From positions 1-64,000 of the forward strand of contig NZ_CAJYES010000134.1 in assembly GCF_913773995.1 (NCBI RefSeq): a DNA stretch of 64,000 bases, in the 5' to 3' direction. Positions 35,374 through 45,384 of the stretch are shown one piece after another. The DNA comes from an uncultured Pseudacidovorax sp. Lineage in GTDB: Bacteria; Pseudomonadota; Gammaproteobacteria; Burkholderiales; Burkholderiaceae_C. The stretch's first letter is position 1. The number at the start of each line of letters is the position of its first letter. The translations under genes were made by a program, and so were the position numbers. Below the pieces are notes generated by a model. It was not told the origin of the DNA. It saw only the letters and a program-made list of their open reading frames with translations, and ran no database searches.

Positions 35374-36255
35374 ATGTGCCTGCTCTGCGACCTGCGTACC
35401 GCCGACGCTGCCCCTGCCGATGACCAAGGCACTGCCCGGCCCCGCTGGCAGCCTCGACGGGCGTTCCTGCTGGCCGGTGCGGCCGCCGCTGCTGGCGCCG
35501 CTTTGCCGGCATCCGGCCAGGTCGATGTGGGCCCACTGTCGGCCGCGCGCAACCTGGTGCCGGCCGACCAGATCGAGGGCGCGGCCGTCCAGCAGTACGG
35601 CGATCTGATCGCCAAGGCCCGCAGCCAGCGCGCGCTGGCCGGCCCCGAGCATCCGCAACTGGTGCGTCTGCGCGGCATTGCGCAGCGCCTCATCCCCTAC
35701 ACGCGCCAATGGAACGACCGGGCCGCCGGCTGGAAGTGGGAGGTCAACCTGATCGGCAGCAAGCAGGTCAACGCCTTCTGCATGCCGGGCGGCAAGATCG
35801 CCTTCTTCACCGGCATCCTGGACCAGCTCAAGCTCAGCGACGACGAGACGGCAATGGTGATGGGCCACGAGATGGCCCATGCCCTGCGCGAGCATGCGCG
35901 CGAGCGCATGGCCAAGACGGCCGGCACCGGCATGGCGCTGCAGCTGGGCGCCCAGTTGCTGGGGCTGGGCCAACTGGGCGACATGGGCGCACGCGCCGGC
36001 ACGCAGTTGATCTCCCTCAAGTTCAGCCGCGACGACGAGACCGAGGCGGACCTCGTCGGCCTGGAACTCGCCGCCCGCGGCGGCTTCCAACCCCAGGCCG
36101 CCGTTAGCCTCTGGACCAAGATGGCCCAGGTCTCCAAGAGCCAGGGCGGCCTGAGCTTCCTGTCCACCCATCCGACCGGGCCCGACCGCATCCGCATCCT
36201 GGAGCAGAACGTGCCGAAGGTGGAGGGCCTCTACCGCGCCGCGCGCCGCAGCTGA
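35374..36255 (+). CDS. M48 family metallopeptidase (exported)
   Basis: A 293-residue zinc protease. The catalytic HExxH is GHEMAHALREH, and the third ligand Glu is in DDETEADLVGLELAARGGF. The N-terminus is unusual: MCLLC, a 25-residue polar stretch, then [21 protein letters not shown], which looks like a twin-arginine or Sec signal. The family includes BepA and LoiP, which cleave misfolded outer-membrane proteins. AT-rich TATTAT about 11 bases before the ATG may be the -10. Divergent from ampG with 37 bases between them. Confidence 0.88.
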   Translation: MCLLCDLRTADAAPADDQGTARPRWQPRRAFLLAGAAAAAGAALPASGQVDVGPLSAARNLVPADQIEGAAVQQYGDLIAKARSQRALAGPEHPQLVRLRGIAQRLIPYTRQWNDRAAGWKWEVNLIGSKQVNAFCMPGGKIAFFTGILDQLKLSDDETAMVMGHEMAHALREHARERMAKTAGTGMALQLGAQLLGLGQLGDMGARAGTQLISLKFSRDDETEADLVGLELAARGGFQPQAAVSLWTKMAQVSKSQGGLSFLSTHPTGPDRIRILEQNVPKVEGLYRAARRS

Positions 36256-36293
36256 TGCCGTGGCGCGGCCCGGCCCTTGCTTGAACTGCCTCC

Positions 36294-36965
36294 ATGTCCC
36301 TTCTCAGCGAACTGCGCGACCAGACCCTCGGCGAAGAGATCGCCAACGCCCTGAGCCATGGACTGGGCGCCCTGCTCGCCATGGCCTCGCTGCCGATCCT
36401 GGTGCACCACGCTGCCGCACGGGGCCACGTCGCCGAGGTGGTGGGCGCGAGCCTTTTCGCCGGCACGGCCATCGTGCTTTATCTGGTCTCCACGCTGTAC
36501 CACGCGCTGCCCGCAGGGCGGGCCAAGCTGTGGTTCAACCGGCTGGATCATGCCTCCATCTACCTCTTCATCGCCGGCAGCTACATGCCCTTCGTGCTGG
36601 GGGTGTTGCGCGGCACCTGGGGCTGGACGCTGTTCGGCATCGTCTGGGCCGCAGCGGTGGTGGGCGTGGCGGCCAAGCTCTTCGACCGGCTGAAGCACCC
36701 GCTGTGGTCCACCGGGCTGTACGTGGCCATGGGCTGGGTGGCCATCGTGGCGGCGGTGCCGCTGGTCGAGCGCATGTCCGGCGCCGGCCTGGCCTGGCTG
36801 GTGGCGGGGGGCATTTCGTACACCGCGGGCGCAGTCGTGTTCCTCTTCGACTCGAAGCTGCGCTATGCGCACTTCGTCTGGCACCTGTTCGTGCTGGGCG
36901 GCAGTGTGTGCCATTTCTTTGCCGTGCTGTGGCACTCGGGCGCGCCGGCGGCGTTGCCGGCCTGA
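36294..36965 (+). CDS. Hemolysin III family (YqfA/PAQR-like) membrane protein
   Basis: A 223-residue seven-helix membrane protein. Motifs: EEIANALSHGLGALLA near the N-terminus, STLYHALP, RLDHASIYLFIAGSYMPF and the late HFVWHLFVLGGSVCHFFAV, together giving the His/Asp/Ser zinc site of the PAQR/hydrolase superfamily. Despite the name, a lytic role is unproven for most members; lipid amide hydrolase activity is likely by family. It starts 38 bases after the M48 gene. Confidence 0.9.
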   Translation: MSLLSELRDQTLGEEIANALSHGLGALLAMASLPILVHHAAARGHVAEVVGASLFAGTAIVLYLVSTLYHALPAGRAKLWFNRLDHASIYLFIAGSYMPFVLGVLRGTWGWTLFGIVWAAAVVGVAAKLFDRLKHPLWSTGLYVAMGWVAIVAAVPLVERMSGAGLAWLVAGGISYTAGAVVFLFDSKLRYAHFVWHLFVLGGSVCHFFAVLWHSGAPAALPA

Positions 36966-37112
36966 GCCAGGGGCAGCACCGGTCAGCGCGATGTCCGAGC
37001 GCCGCGGGCAGGCAGGGGTCACGGGATGACTGCGCCCCGTACCGCGGCGGCAGGCGCTGCGTGGCAGGTAGGATGCCGCCGCATCCATTGATGCTGAAAG
37101 GACGATCCGCCC

Positions 37113-37553
37113 ATGCCCGCCGCTGCACGCCGACACCTCCTCCTGGCCCTGGCACTGCCGGCCGCCCTGTCGCTGGCGGCCTGCGGCAGCGGCGTCAGCC
37201 TGGACGAGCCGATCGAAGGCCCGACGTGGCGCCTGGTCCAGTTGCAGGGCGACATGATGGAGGACGCCGGCGATCCGCAGGGCGCGCCTTCGGTCCAGTT
37301 CGGCAGTGACGGCCGCGCCGTGGGCAGCGGTGGCTGCAACCGCTTCTCGGGCACCTACAGCCGCACGGCCAGCCAGCTGCGCATCGGCCAGCTGGCAGCG
37401 ACGCGCATGGCCTGCGCGGCGCCGGAGCGCGGGCAGCGCGAGATGCAGTTCTTCCAGGCGCTGCAGTCCACGGCGAGTTACCGCCTGCAGGCGCCGGCGC
37501 GCCTCGTTCTGCTCGATGGCAATGGGCGCACGGTGGCGATGCTGCAGCGCTGA
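37113..37553 (+). CDS. META (HslJ-like) domain lipoprotein
   Basis: A 146-residue lipoprotein. The lipobox is LSLAACGSG with lipid Cys24. The META domain follows: GPTWRLVQLQGD, GSGGCNRFSGTYSR and a late ARLVLLDGNGRTVAMLQR. META proteins are small periplasmic or outer-membrane proteins linked to heat, novobiocin or envelope stress; the mechanism is unknown. GAAAGGA lies before the ATG. It is convergent with purC, with only 20 bases between stops. Confidence 0.88.
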   Translation: MPAAARRHLLLALALPAALSLAACGSGVSLDEPIEGPTWRLVQLQGDMMEDAGDPQGAPSVQFGSDGRAVGSGGCNRFSGTYSRTASQLRIGQLAATRMACAAPERGQREMQFFQALQSTASYRLQAPARLVLLDGNGRTVAMLQR

Positions 37554-37573
37554 GGCTGCACCATCGCTCGGGC

Positions 37574-38482
37574 TCAGCCGGTCAGGCGCTCCAGCGCCTC
37601 GCGGTACTTCTCGGCGGTGCGCTCCGTCACCTCGTTGGGCAGGCGCGGCGCGGGCGGCGTCTTGTCCCAGGGCTTGCCGTTGATGCGCACCGACTCCAGC
37701 CAGTCGCGCACGAACTGCTTGTCGTAGCTCGGCGGGTTGGTGCCGGCGGCCAGCGCGGCCTCGTAGCCTTCCACCGGCCAGTAGCGCGAGCTGTCGGGCG
37801 TGAGCACCTCGTCCATCAGCACCAGCTGGCCGGTCTCGTCCAGGCCGAACTCGAACTTGGTGTCGGCAATGATCATGCCGCGTTGCAGCGCGATCTCGGC
37901 GGCGGTCTCATACAGCGCGAGGCTGGTCTCGCGGATCTGCTGGGCCAACTGCGGGCCGATCATCTCGACCACGCGTTCGTAGCTGATGTTCTCGTCGTGC
38001 TCGCCCACGGCGGCCTTGGCGGCGGGCGTGAAGATGGCGCGCGGCAGCTTGGCCGAATTGATCAGCCCTACGGGCAGCGGCACGCCGCAGACCTCCCGGT
38101 TCTCCTGGTATTCCTTCCAGCCGCTGCCGGCCAGGTAGCCGCGCACCACGGCCTCGACCGGAATGGGCTTGAGGCGCTTGACCAGCATCGAGCGGCCGGT
38201 GACCTGCGCCACTTCTTCCGGGCGCACCACGCTCTCGGGCGCCTCGCCCGTCAGGTGGTTGGGGCAGATGCCGCCCAGACGGTCGAACCACCACAGCGCC
38301 ATCCTGGTCAGGATCTCGCCCTTGCCCGGAATCGGCTCGCCCATGATGACGTCGAAGGCCGACAGCCGGTCGCTGGCGATCATGAGGATGCGGTCCTCGC
38401 CGACGGCGTAGTTATCGCGCACCTTGCCGCGTGCAAGCAGGGGCAGGCTCTGGATGGAGGAGGTATGGACGGTCGTGGCCAT
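37574..38482 (-). CDS. purC: Phosphoribosylaminoimidazole-succinocarboxamide synthase
   Basis: A 302-residue SAICAR synthetase of de novo purine synthesis. It has [11 protein letters not shown] near the start, the [11 protein letters not shown] motif, [17 protein letters not shown], and [30 protein letters not shown]. The long form (about 300 residues) is standard in betaproteobacteria. The ATG at 38482 is chosen from [19 protein letters not shown]. In related genomes purE and purK often follow purC; here a convergent gene ends 20 bases away, so they are elsewhere. Confidence 0.97.
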   Translation of the reverse strand: MATTVHTSSIQSLPLLARGKVRDNYAVGEDRILMIASDRLSAFDVIMGEPIPGKGEILTRMALWWFDRLGGICPNHLTGEAPESVVRPEEVAQVTGRSMLVKRLKPIPVEAVVRGYLAGSGWKEYQENREVCGVPLPVGLINSAKLPRAIFTPAAKAAVGEHDENISYERVVEMIGPQLAQQIRETSLALYETAAEIALQRGMIIADTKFEFGLDETGQLVLMDEVLTPDSSRYWPVEGYEAALAAGTNPPSYDKQFVRDWLESVRINGKPWDKTPPAPRLPNEVTERTAEKYREALERLTG

Positions 38483-38579
38483 GGAGTTGCCGGACGGCAG
38501 GGTGAAGGAGGAAAGCAGCGCGCGATTATCCGCGGGTGATGACAGGCCGGTGTCACCGCCTGTATGCGCGTCGCGCGCG

Positions 38580-38607
38580 AAAAAAAGCCACCGCGCCGGG
38601 CGGTGGC
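38580..38607 (-). terminator. Rho-independent terminator of fba
   Basis: On the minus strand GCCACCG, loop CCCGGCG, CGGTGGC, followed by seven T residues (38586-38580), 34 bases after the fba stop. It separates fba from purC transcription. Confidence 0.88.
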
Positions 38608-38640
38608 CTGTTCGAGGGCGCCGGGCGCCTGCCCGGTGCT

Positions 38641-39705
38641 TTACTGGACGACCTGCGCCAGCTCGCCCTGGGCGTACTTGGCGGCCATGACCTGCAGGCC
38701 AGCACCCTTGATCTTGCCGGCCTGGCCTTCGCAGCCGAACTCCAGGTAGCGCTGCTTGCACACGGCCTTGGCAGCCTCGCGGGCCGGCTTCATCCACTCG
38801 CGCATGTCGAACTTCTCGGGGTTCTCGGCCATGAACTTGCGCACGGCACCGGTCATCGCCATGCGGATGTCGGTGTCGATGTTGATCTTGCGCACGCCGT
38901 ACTTGATGGCTTCCTGGATCTCGGCCACCGGCACACCGTAGGTTTCCTTCATCTGGCCGCCGTACTGGTTGATGATGGCGCGCAGATCCTGCGGCACCGA
39001 CGACGAGCCGTGCATCACCAGGTGGGTGTTGGGGATGCGGGCGTGGATTTCCTTCACGCGGCTGATCGCCAGGATGTCACCCGTGGGCGGGCGGCTGAAC
39101 TTGTAGGCGCCATGACTGGTGCCGATGGCGATGGCCAGGGCGTCCAGCTGGGTGGCCTTGACGAACTGGGCGGCCTCTTCGGGGTCGGTCAGCATCTGGC
39201 TGTGGTCCAGCTTGCCTTCGGCGCCGATGCCGTCTTCCTCGCCGGCGTCGCCGGTTTCCAGGTTGCCCAGGCAGCCCAGCTCGCCTTCGACGGTCACGCC
39301 GACCTTGTGGGCCATCTCGACGACCTTGCGCGTCACTTCCACGTTGTAGGCGAAGTCGGCCGGCGTCTTGCCGTCTTCACGCAGCGAGCCGTCCATCATG
39401 ACCGAGCCGAAGCCCAGGTCGATGGCGCCGGCACAGATCTTGGGGCTGGTGCCGTGGTCCTGGTGCATCACCAGCGGGATGTGCGGATAGGCTTCGGTCG
39501 CCGCCTGGATCAGGTGCTTGATGAAGTGCTCGCCAGCGTACTTGCGGGCGCCGGCACTGGCCTGCAGGATCACCGGGGCGCCGACTTCGTCGGCAGCGGC
39601 CATCACGGCCTGCACTTGCTCCAGGTTGTTGACGTTGAAAGCCGGAATGCCGTAGCCGTTGGCGGCGGCGTGGTCCAGCAACTCGCGCATCGAGACAAGT
39701 GCCAT
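38641..39705 (-). CDS. fba: Class II fructose-bisphosphate aldolase
   Basis: A 354-residue zinc aldolase of glycolysis and gluconeogenesis. Zinc and catalytic motifs: [53 protein letters not shown] and [19 protein letters not shown]. The length and sequence match the CbbA/Fba subgroup of betaproteobacteria. AAAGGACA supplies a Shine-Dalgarno. TAGAAT about 50 bases upstream is a likely -10, and a strong terminator follows. Confidence 0.97.
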   Translation of the reverse strand: MALVSMRELLDHAAANGYGIPAFNVNNLEQVQAVMAAADEVGAPVILQASAGARKYAGEHFIKHLIQAATEAYPHIPLVMHQDHGTSPKICAGAIDLGFGSVMMDGSLREDGKTPADFAYNVEVTRKVVEMAHKVGVTVEGELGCLGNLETGDAGEEDGIGAEGKLDHSQMLTDPEEAAQFVKATQLDALAIAIGTSHGAYKFSRPPTGDILAISRVKEIHARIPNTHLVMHGSSSVPQDLRAIINQYGGQMKETYGVPVAEIQEAIKYGVRKINIDTDIRMAMTGAVRKFMAENPEKFDMREWMKPAREAAKAVCKQRYLEFGCEGQAGKIKGAGLQVMAAKYAQGELAQVVQ

Positions 39706-39754
39706 GGTTGTGTCCTTTGAAGTAATCGTGGAAAAGTGCGAAAAAATTCCAACG

Positions 39755-39760
39755 ATTCTA
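39755..39760 (-). promoter_or_regulatory. Candidate -10 (TAGAAT) of fba
   Basis: TAGAAT on the minus strand, 49 bases before the fba ATG and overlapping the stop codon of the upstream hydrolase gene. The region up to the ATG is unusually AT-rich. No clear -35 is seen. Confidence 0.4.
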
Positions 39761-40678
39761 ATGAGGACCCCTGTGGGACTCATCCGACGGCGGCAGTCCC
39801 AGAAAGCGCAGGAGGGGCGGCATCACCGGACCGCCGATCCATTGGATGCGCGTGGCAACGGCCCCGATCATGGTGATGTGACTGAGGTTGTCGAAGGTGT
39901 GGACCTCCACGGGCACGCCCGCCGCTTCCAGCTTGCGTGCCAACTGCGCGGTGTTGCGTTGCGGGTCGACCAGGTTGTCCCGGCTGGCCGCCATAAGCAG
40001 CGTGCGCGGTGCGGCGGCCGAAACATGGTTGATGGGCTGCGACTCGGGCATGGTGCGTGGCCAATTGAAGGCGCGCTTCACGTCCGGATCGCCGATCGGC
40101 AGGAAGTCGTACGGCCCTGCCAGTCCGATCCAGCCGGCCAGTTGCCGTGGGCTGGCGCCCAAGGCCCTGAGCCAGCGCGGGTCGAGCGCCACCATGGCGG
40201 CGTTGTAGGCGCCGGAGCTGTGGCCCATCACATACACCTGCGCCGGATCGGCCCCCAGCGCGGCCGCATGGTCCAGGCCCCACTTCACCGCGAGCGCACT
40301 GTCCTGCACGAAGGCCGGATAGCTCACCTCGTGCGACAGCCGGTAGTCGGCCACGGCCACGATGGCGCCGCGCGAGGCCAGCGCCTCGCCGACGAAGCGG
40401 TACTGGGCACGTTCGCCCGTGGTCCAGGTGCCGCCATAGAAGAAGACCACGAGAGGCCGCCGGCCGGCCGCAGGCGCCGTGCGTGCGAGCGGCTGGTAGA
40501 CGTCCAGCCGCTGCCGAGGCTCCGCGCCATAGGCGATGTCGTTGTGGACGGTGTAGGTGTCGCTGGGCGTGAGCCGGTCGACCAGCTTGATGGGGGAGCA
40601 GGCGCCCAGCGAGAGCGCGCCGGCCACGACGGCAAGCACGGCCGCCATGGTGCGCAGCAGGGGGAGGTGGGAAGGCAT
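39758..40678 (-). CDS. Alpha/beta-hydrolase lipoprotein
   Basis: A 306-residue esterase-like protein with lipobox LGAC (Cys27). The hormone-sensitive-lipase-like oxyanion motif appears as [17 protein letters not shown], the nucleophile as [15 protein letters not shown], and Asp/His candidates are late (SRDNLVDPQ and NLSHITMIG). It is probably anchored in the outer membrane or periplasm and acts on short esters. It lies between pyk and fba, 87 bases after pyk; that glycolytic position does not explain its function. Confidence 0.85.
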   Translation of the reverse strand: MPSHLPLLRTMAAVLAVVAGALSLGACSPIKLVDRLTPSDTYTVHNDIAYGAEPRQRLDVYQPLARTAPAAGRRPLVVFFYGGTWTTGERAQYRFVGEALASRGAIVAVADYRLSHEVSYPAFVQDSALAVKWGLDHAAALGADPAQVYVMGHSSGAYNAAMVALDPRWLRALGASPRQLAGWIGLAGPYDFLPIGDPDVKRAFNWPRTMPESQPINHVSAAAPRTLLMAASRDNLVDPQRNTAQLARKLEAAGVPVEVHTFDNLSHITMIGAVATRIQWIGGPVMPPLLRFLGLPPSDESHRGPH

Positions 40679-40765
40679 GCCTTCCCATACGCAGGCGCGG
40701 ACGCTTTGGTTTCAGACGCGCGCCGCTGTCCTACGCAGCGGGCGCATGGCGCGTTTGGCCTGCGC

Positions 40766-42211
40766 TCAGGACGCCGTGCAGATCCTCAGCATGTTGGTGC
40801 CGCCGGGCGCCCCCATCGGCTCGCCGCAGGTGATGGCGTAGACGTCGCCGCTCTGGACGATGCCGCGCTTCTTGAGATGTTCCTCGGCCTGGTGCAGGGC
40901 GGCATCGCGGTCGTTCTGCGTCTCCGTCAGCAGCGGGCGCACGTTGCGGTAGAGCGCCATGCGCCGCTGCGTCGTCAGCCGCGCGGTCAGGGCATAGACC
41001 GGGATGTGCGCCGCATGCCGGCTCATCCACAGGGCGGTGGAGCCCGACTCGGTCAGCGCCACGATGGCCTTGGCGCCCAGGTGGTGCGCGGTGAACAGGG
41101 CCCCCATCGCGATGGACTGGTCGATGCGGGTGTAGTGCTGGCCGCTGAAGTCCAGGTCGCGCGAGGTGTCCTCGGCCTGTTCGGCCGCTTCGCAGATGCG
41201 GCTCATCTCCTTGACCGTTTCCAGCGGGTAGCGGCCGGAGGCCGTCTCGGCCGAGAGCATCACGGCATCGGTGCCGTCCAGCACGGCGTTGGCCACGTCG
41301 CTCACCTCGGCGCGGGTGGGCACCGGGTTGGCGATCATCGATTCCATCATCTGCGTGGCGGTGATGACCACGCGGTCCATCTCGCGCGCCATGCGGATCA
41401 TCTTCTTCTGCAGGGCAGGGACGGCCGCGTTGCCCACCTCGACCGCCAGATCGCCGCGGGCGACCATGATGCCGTCGCTGGCACGCAGGATCTCCTCCAG
41501 GCGCGGAATGGCCTCGGCGCGCTCGATCTTGGCGATCAGGCCCGGCTTGTGGCCCCATTCGGCGCCGGCCACGTTGCACAGCTGGCGGGCCATCTCCATG
41601 TCGGTCGCGTTCTTGGGAAAGCTCACCGCCACGTAGTCGGCCTGGAAGCTCATGGCGGTCTTGATGTCCTCCATGTCCTTGGCCGTGAGCGCGGGGGCCG
41701 TCAGGCCGCCACCTTCCTTGTTGATGCCCTTGTTGTTGGAGAGCTCGCCGCCCACCAGCACGGTGGTGTGCACCGCATCGCCGCGCACGCCGTCGACCAG
41801 CAGCACGATCAGGCCGTCGTTGAGCAGCAGCCGGTCGCCGGCCTTCACGTCGCGGGGCAGGTCCTTGTAGTCCAGGCCCACGGCCTGAACGTCGCCCGGC
41901 TCCAGCCGGGCGGCGTCCAGCACGAAGGAGGCGCCGGGCTCCAGCCAGACCTTGCCGTCGGCGAACTTCCCGACGCGGATCTTGGGACCCTGCAGGTCGG
42001 CCATGATGGCCACCTCGCGGCCGGCGCGGCGTGCGGCCTCGCGCACCATGGCGGCGCGGTCGATGTGGTCCTGGGCCTGGCCGTGGCTGAAGTTCAGGCG
42101 CACCACGCTGACCTTGTGGACGATCATCTGCTCGATGAGCGCTGGCGTGCTGGACGCCGGGCCGAGCGTGGCGACGATCTTGGTGGCGTGGCGGGGGATG
42201 CGGGGGGGCAT
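40766..42211 (-). CDS. pyk: Pyruvate kinase
   Basis: A 481-residue glycolytic enzyme making pyruvate and ATP from phosphoenolpyruvate. It has ATLGPASSTPALIEQM, MADLQGPKIRVG, NDGLIVLLVDG, the catalytic region IAKIERAEAIPRLEEI with MVARGDLAVEV, TATQMMESMIANPVPTRAEVSDVANAV and SAETASGRYP, then a complete C-terminal domain. The ATG at 42211 follows GGAG at 7 bases. Divergent from the desaturase gene, with palindromes in the gap. Confidence 0.97.
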   Translation of the reverse strand: MPPRIPRHATKIVATLGPASSTPALIEQMIVHKVSVVRLNFSHGQAQDHIDRAAMVREAARRAGREVAIMADLQGPKIRVGKFADGKVWLEPGASFVLDAARLEPGDVQAVGLDYKDLPRDVKAGDRLLLNDGLIVLLVDGVRGDAVHTTVLVGGELSNNKGINKEGGGLTAPALTAKDMEDIKTAMSFQADYVAVSFPKNATDMEMARQLCNVAGAEWGHKPGLIAKIERAEAIPRLEEILRASDGIMVARGDLAVEVGNAAVPALQKKMIRMAREMDRVVITATQMMESMIANPVPTRAEVSDVANAVLDGTDAVMLSAETASGRYPLETVKEMSRICEAAEQAEDTSRDLDFSGQHYTRIDQSIAMGALFTAHHLGAKAIVALTESGSTALWMSRHAAHIPVYALTARLTTQRRMALYRNVRPLLTETQNDRDAALHQAEEHLKKRGIVQSGDVYAITCGEPMGAPGGTNMLRICTAS

Positions 42212-42362
42212 GGGAGGTCTCCGAAAGTATGGCCGGCCCCGGCTGACGGGGCGGGAAGGGGGTAGCGGTGGGGCGCGGGAAATTCTCCCCCATGCCGTCG
42301 GCGCTTCCCGCCCGCGTCGTGATGCGGCCGAGGAATAGTGCATATCTTGCGCAGCATCTCGG

Positions 42363-42381
42363 GTCAATTTGACGGCCGTCA
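42363..42381. promoter_or_regulatory. Overlapping palindromes between pyk and the desaturase
   Basis: GTCAATTTGAC (42363-42373) and TGACGGCCGTCA (42370-42381) share four bases. They lie in the 237-base divergent gap, in a local AT-rich patch, and could bind one or two dimeric regulators. Confidence 0.35.
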
Positions 42382-42448
42382 TCGACGCGAAGGGCGCATC
42401 GGTTATCGTCGGCGGTTGTCCAGAACCTGAAAACCCGCCTATTTTTCA

Positions 42449-43585
42449 ATGGCTTACAGACCCGAACTCTCGCTGCCCGAGCCGCTTGAGCCCAGCGCGC
42501 CGCTGCCGCACCGCAAGATCATCCGCAGCTGGCTGACGCCCCTGGCGCAGCGCAGCACCTGGCGCGCCTTCGCGCTTCTCACGCTCGACTACCTCCTCTT
42601 CTTCGGCCTGATGGCCGCGGTGGTGCTGGTCGATTCCGTCTGGCTCAAGCTGCTGGCCGCCCTGGCCGCCGGCTTCGTCATCGGCCGCCTGTTCATCATT
42701 GGGCATGACGGCTGCCACCAGAGCCTGACCGAGAACCGTCGCCTGAACAAGTGGCTGGGCCGCATCGCCTTCCTGCCCTCGCTCACCGCCTACAGCCTCT
42801 GGGACATGGGCCACAACGTGGTGCACCACGGCTTCACCAACCTCAAGGGCGTGGATTTCGTCTGGGCCCCCATGACTCAGGACGAGTACCGCGCCATGTC
42901 GCCGATGCGCCGCGTGGCCGAGCGCATCTACCGCAGCGGCTGGGGCCCGGGCCTGTACTACGCCGTCGAGATCTGGTGGGCCAAGATGATGTTCCCCAGC
43001 AAGAAGATCATGGGCAACACCTACCGCCCGGTCTTCACCCGCGACTGCCTGCTGGTCAGCGGCTTCGCGCTGGTGTGGATCGCCGCCCTGGTCGGGGCCG
43101 CCTTCGCCACCGGCCAGTCGGCCTGGCTGCTGGTGCTGCTGGGCTTCGTGGTGCCGATGGTGTTCTGGTTCAACATGATGGGCTTCGTCATCTACGGCCA
43201 CCACACCCACGTCAAGGTGCAGTGGCACAACGAGAAGGCGGCGTGGCAGCGCGCCCAGCCCTTCGTCTCCACCACCGTGCACCTGACCTTCCCCTTCCGC
43301 ATCGGCGCGCTAATGCACCACATCATGGAGCACACCGCCCACCACGTGGACATGAGCATCCCGCTCTACAAGCTCAAGGAAACGCAGAAGGTGCTGGAGC
43401 AGATGCTGCCCGGCCGCATCATCATCCAGCGCTTCTCCTGGACGTGGTACTTCGACACCGCGCGCGCCTGCAAGCTGTACGACTTCACGCGCCAGTGCTG
43501 GACCGACTTCAAGGGCCGCGCCACGAGCGAGCTGCGCGCGCTGGTGCCACCGCAGGCGGCCGACGCTGCCGCCCGTCCGGCCTGA
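42449..43585 (+). CDS. Fatty acid desaturase
   Basis: A 378-residue membrane di-iron desaturase. The three histidine boxes are IIGHDGCHQS, GHNVVHHGFTN and EHTAHHVDMS, with an additional YGHHTHVKVQWHNE. Two pairs of helices flank the boxes. It should introduce a double bond into acyl lipids, altering membrane fluidity, or act as a hydroxylase or ketolase of this superfamily. The gene stands alone on the plus strand inside a minus-strand glycolytic group, and ends at a bidirectional terminator. Confidence 0.9.
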   Translation: MAYRPELSLPEPLEPSAPLPHRKIIRSWLTPLAQRSTWRAFALLTLDYLLFFGLMAAVVLVDSVWLKLLAALAAGFVIGRLFIIGHDGCHQSLTENRRLNKWLGRIAFLPSLTAYSLWDMGHNVVHHGFTNLKGVDFVWAPMTQDEYRAMSPMRRVAERIYRSGWGPGLYYAVEIWWAKMMFPSKKIMGNTYRPVFTRDCLLVSGFALVWIAALVGAAFATGQSAWLLVLLGFVVPMVFWFNMMGFVIYGHHTHVKVQWHNEKAAWQRAQPFVSTTVHLTFPFRIGALMHHIMEHTAHHVDMSIPLYKLKETQKVLEQMLPGRIIIQRFSWTWYFDTARACKLYDFTRQCWTDFKGRATSELRALVPPQAADAAARPA

Positions 43586-43634
43586 CGCCGCCCGAGCCCT
43601 CGCGGCGGCCTGGCGCCGCATGCGACGGGACAAC

Positions 43635-43673
43635 AAAAAACCCGGCCCCGCAGCGATGCGGGCCGGGTTTTTT
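43635..43673. terminator. Bidirectional terminator between desaturase and pgk
   Basis: A-rich stretch, then CCCGGCCCCGCA (43641-43652), loop GCGA, TGCGGGCCGGG (43657-43667) with one bulged C, then six T residues. It serves both convergent genes. Confidence 0.88.
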
Positions 43674-43775
43674 GTTGGGCGAGCCGGGCGTGGAAGGCGC
43701 CAGCCCTGCGTCGCGGCCGCGGCCGCAACGTGAGCAGCGCCCGGTCGGGCGCCGCGCAGGCCGCGGGCGCTCGAC

Positions 43776-44969
43776 TCAGCCTGCCGCGCGCTTCTCCAGG
43801 ATCTCGAAAGCCGGCAGCTTCTTGCCTTCCAGCACCTCCAGGAAGGCGCCACCGCCGGTGGAGATGTAGCCCACGTCCTTCTCGATGCCGTACTTGGCGA
43901 TGGCCGCCAGCGTGTCGCCGCCACCGGCGATGGAGAAGGCGCTGCTGGCCGCGATGGCGCGGGCGATCGCTTCGGTGCCCTTGGCGAAGGCGTCGAACTC
44001 GAACACGCCGACCGGGCCGTTCCAGACGATGGTGCCGGCCTCGCGCAACTGGGCGGCGAGCTGCTCGGCGGTCTGCGGGCCGATGTCCAGGATCAGGTCG
44101 TCCTCGGCCACTTCGGTGGCGGGCTTGACGGTGGCGGGGGCATCCGCCGAGAAGCTCTTGGCCGTCACCACGTCCACCGGGATCGGCACCGCGGCGCCGC
44201 GGGCGCGCATGGCCTCGATCACGGCCTTGGCCTCGCCGACCAGGTCGGCCTCGGCCAGCGACTTGCCAATGGGCAGGCCGGCGGCCAGCATGAAGGTGTT
44301 GGCGATGCCCCCGCCCACGATCAGCTGGTCCACGTTGGCCGACAGGCTCTTGAGGATGGTCAGCTTGGTGCTCACCTTGGAGCCGGCCACGATGGCGACG
44401 AGCGGTCGCTTGGGCGCGGCCAGGGCCTTGGTGATGGCGTCGATCTCGGCCGCCAGTAGAGGACCGGCGCAGGCGACGGGCGCGAACTGGGCGATGCCGT
44501 AGGTGGTGGCCTCGGCGCGGTGGGCGGTGCCGAAGGCGTCGTTGACGTAGATGTCGGTCAGCGCGGCCATCTTGCGGGACAGCGCCTCGTCGTTCTTCTT
44601 CTCGCCCTTGTTCAGGCGGCAGTTCTCCAGCAGCACGACCTCGCCGGGCGCGACGTTCACGCCGTCGGTCCAGTCGGCGGCCAGGCGCACCTCGCGGCCC
44701 AGCAGCTCGCCCAGGCGCTGGGCGACGGGGGCCAGCGAATCCTCGGGCTTGAAGGCGCCCTCGGTTGGGCGGCCCAGGTGCGAGGTGACCATCACCGCCG
44801 CGCCGGCGTCCAGCGCCATCTGGATGCAGGGCACCGAGGCCCGGATGCGCGTGTCTTCGGTGATGCGGCCGGCGTCGTCCTGCGGGACGTTCAGGTCGGC
44901 ACGGATGAAGACGCGGCGGCCCTGGGCCTTGCCTTGTTCACACAGGTCGGAGAAGCGGATGACGTTCAT
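43776..44969 (-). CDS. pgk: Phosphoglycerate kinase
   Basis: A 397-residue glycolytic kinase. [14 protein letters not shown] and [12 protein letters not shown] bind the triose substrate, [22 protein letters not shown] and the [27 protein letters not shown] elements bind nucleotide, and [16 protein letters not shown] is the hinge. The ATG at 44969 gives [20 protein letters not shown], normal for the family. It is upstream of pyk, separated by the desaturase on the other strand. Confidence 0.97.
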   Translation of the reverse strand: MNVIRFSDLCEQGKAQGRRVFIRADLNVPQDDAGRITEDTRIRASVPCIQMALDAGAAVMVTSHLGRPTEGAFKPEDSLAPVAQRLGELLGREVRLAADWTDGVNVAPGEVVLLENCRLNKGEKKNDEALSRKMAALTDIYVNDAFGTAHRAEATTYGIAQFAPVACAGPLLAAEIDAITKALAAPKRPLVAIVAGSKVSTKLTILKSLSANVDQLIVGGGIANTFMLAAGLPIGKSLAEADLVGEAKAVIEAMRARGAAVPIPVDVVTAKSFSADAPATVKPATEVAEDDLILDIGPQTAEQLAAQLREAGTIVWNGPVGVFEFDAFAKGTEAIARAIAASSAFSIAGGGDTLAAIAKYGIEKDVGYISTGGGAFLEVLEGKKLPAFEILEKRAAG

Positions 44970-45051
44970 GGTTGCGGCTTGGGAGGAAGTTGTCTCGACG
45001 CCGTCCGGGGGCCGGACGGGCAACAGGGCATTGTAGGGAGCGGTAGTGGCG

Positions 45052-45384
45052 CTACCAGCCCAGTCCCAGGTGCAGCGGCAGGTACACCGCCATGCCGCCG
45101 GCCATCGTGATGATCGTGCTGCGCCGCCAGAAGTAGAGCGCCGCGCCCGCTGCGGCGGCGAACAGGCGCGCGTCCTGCCAGCTGGGGATGAGGTGCCCGC
45201 CGCTCATCACCACCTCGGGCGCCACCACGGCGGCCAGCGCCGCCACCGGCGCGTAGCGCAGCGCCCGGTGCACCCAGGCGGGCAGGGGCAGGGCGCGCTC
45301 GGTGATGAAGAAGAAGCAGCGCGTGACCACGGTCACCACGGCCATGCCCACGATGACGGCGACGGTCCAGGAATCGGTCTGCAT
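45052..45384 (-). CDS. azlD: AzlD family branched-chain amino acid exporter subunit
   Basis: A 110-residue membrane protein with three or four hydrophobic helices: [35 protein letters not shown] and a C-terminal [18 protein letters not shown]. This is the small partner of AzlC in LIV-E type export. Its ATG shares one base with the azlC stop (TGATG), so translation is coupled. Confidence 0.92.
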   Translation of the reverse strand: MQTDSWTVAVIVGMAVVTVVTRCFFFITERALPLPAWVHRALRYAPVAALAAVVAPEVVMSGGHLIPSWQDARLFAAAAGAALYFWRRSTIITMAGGMAVYLPLHLGLGW

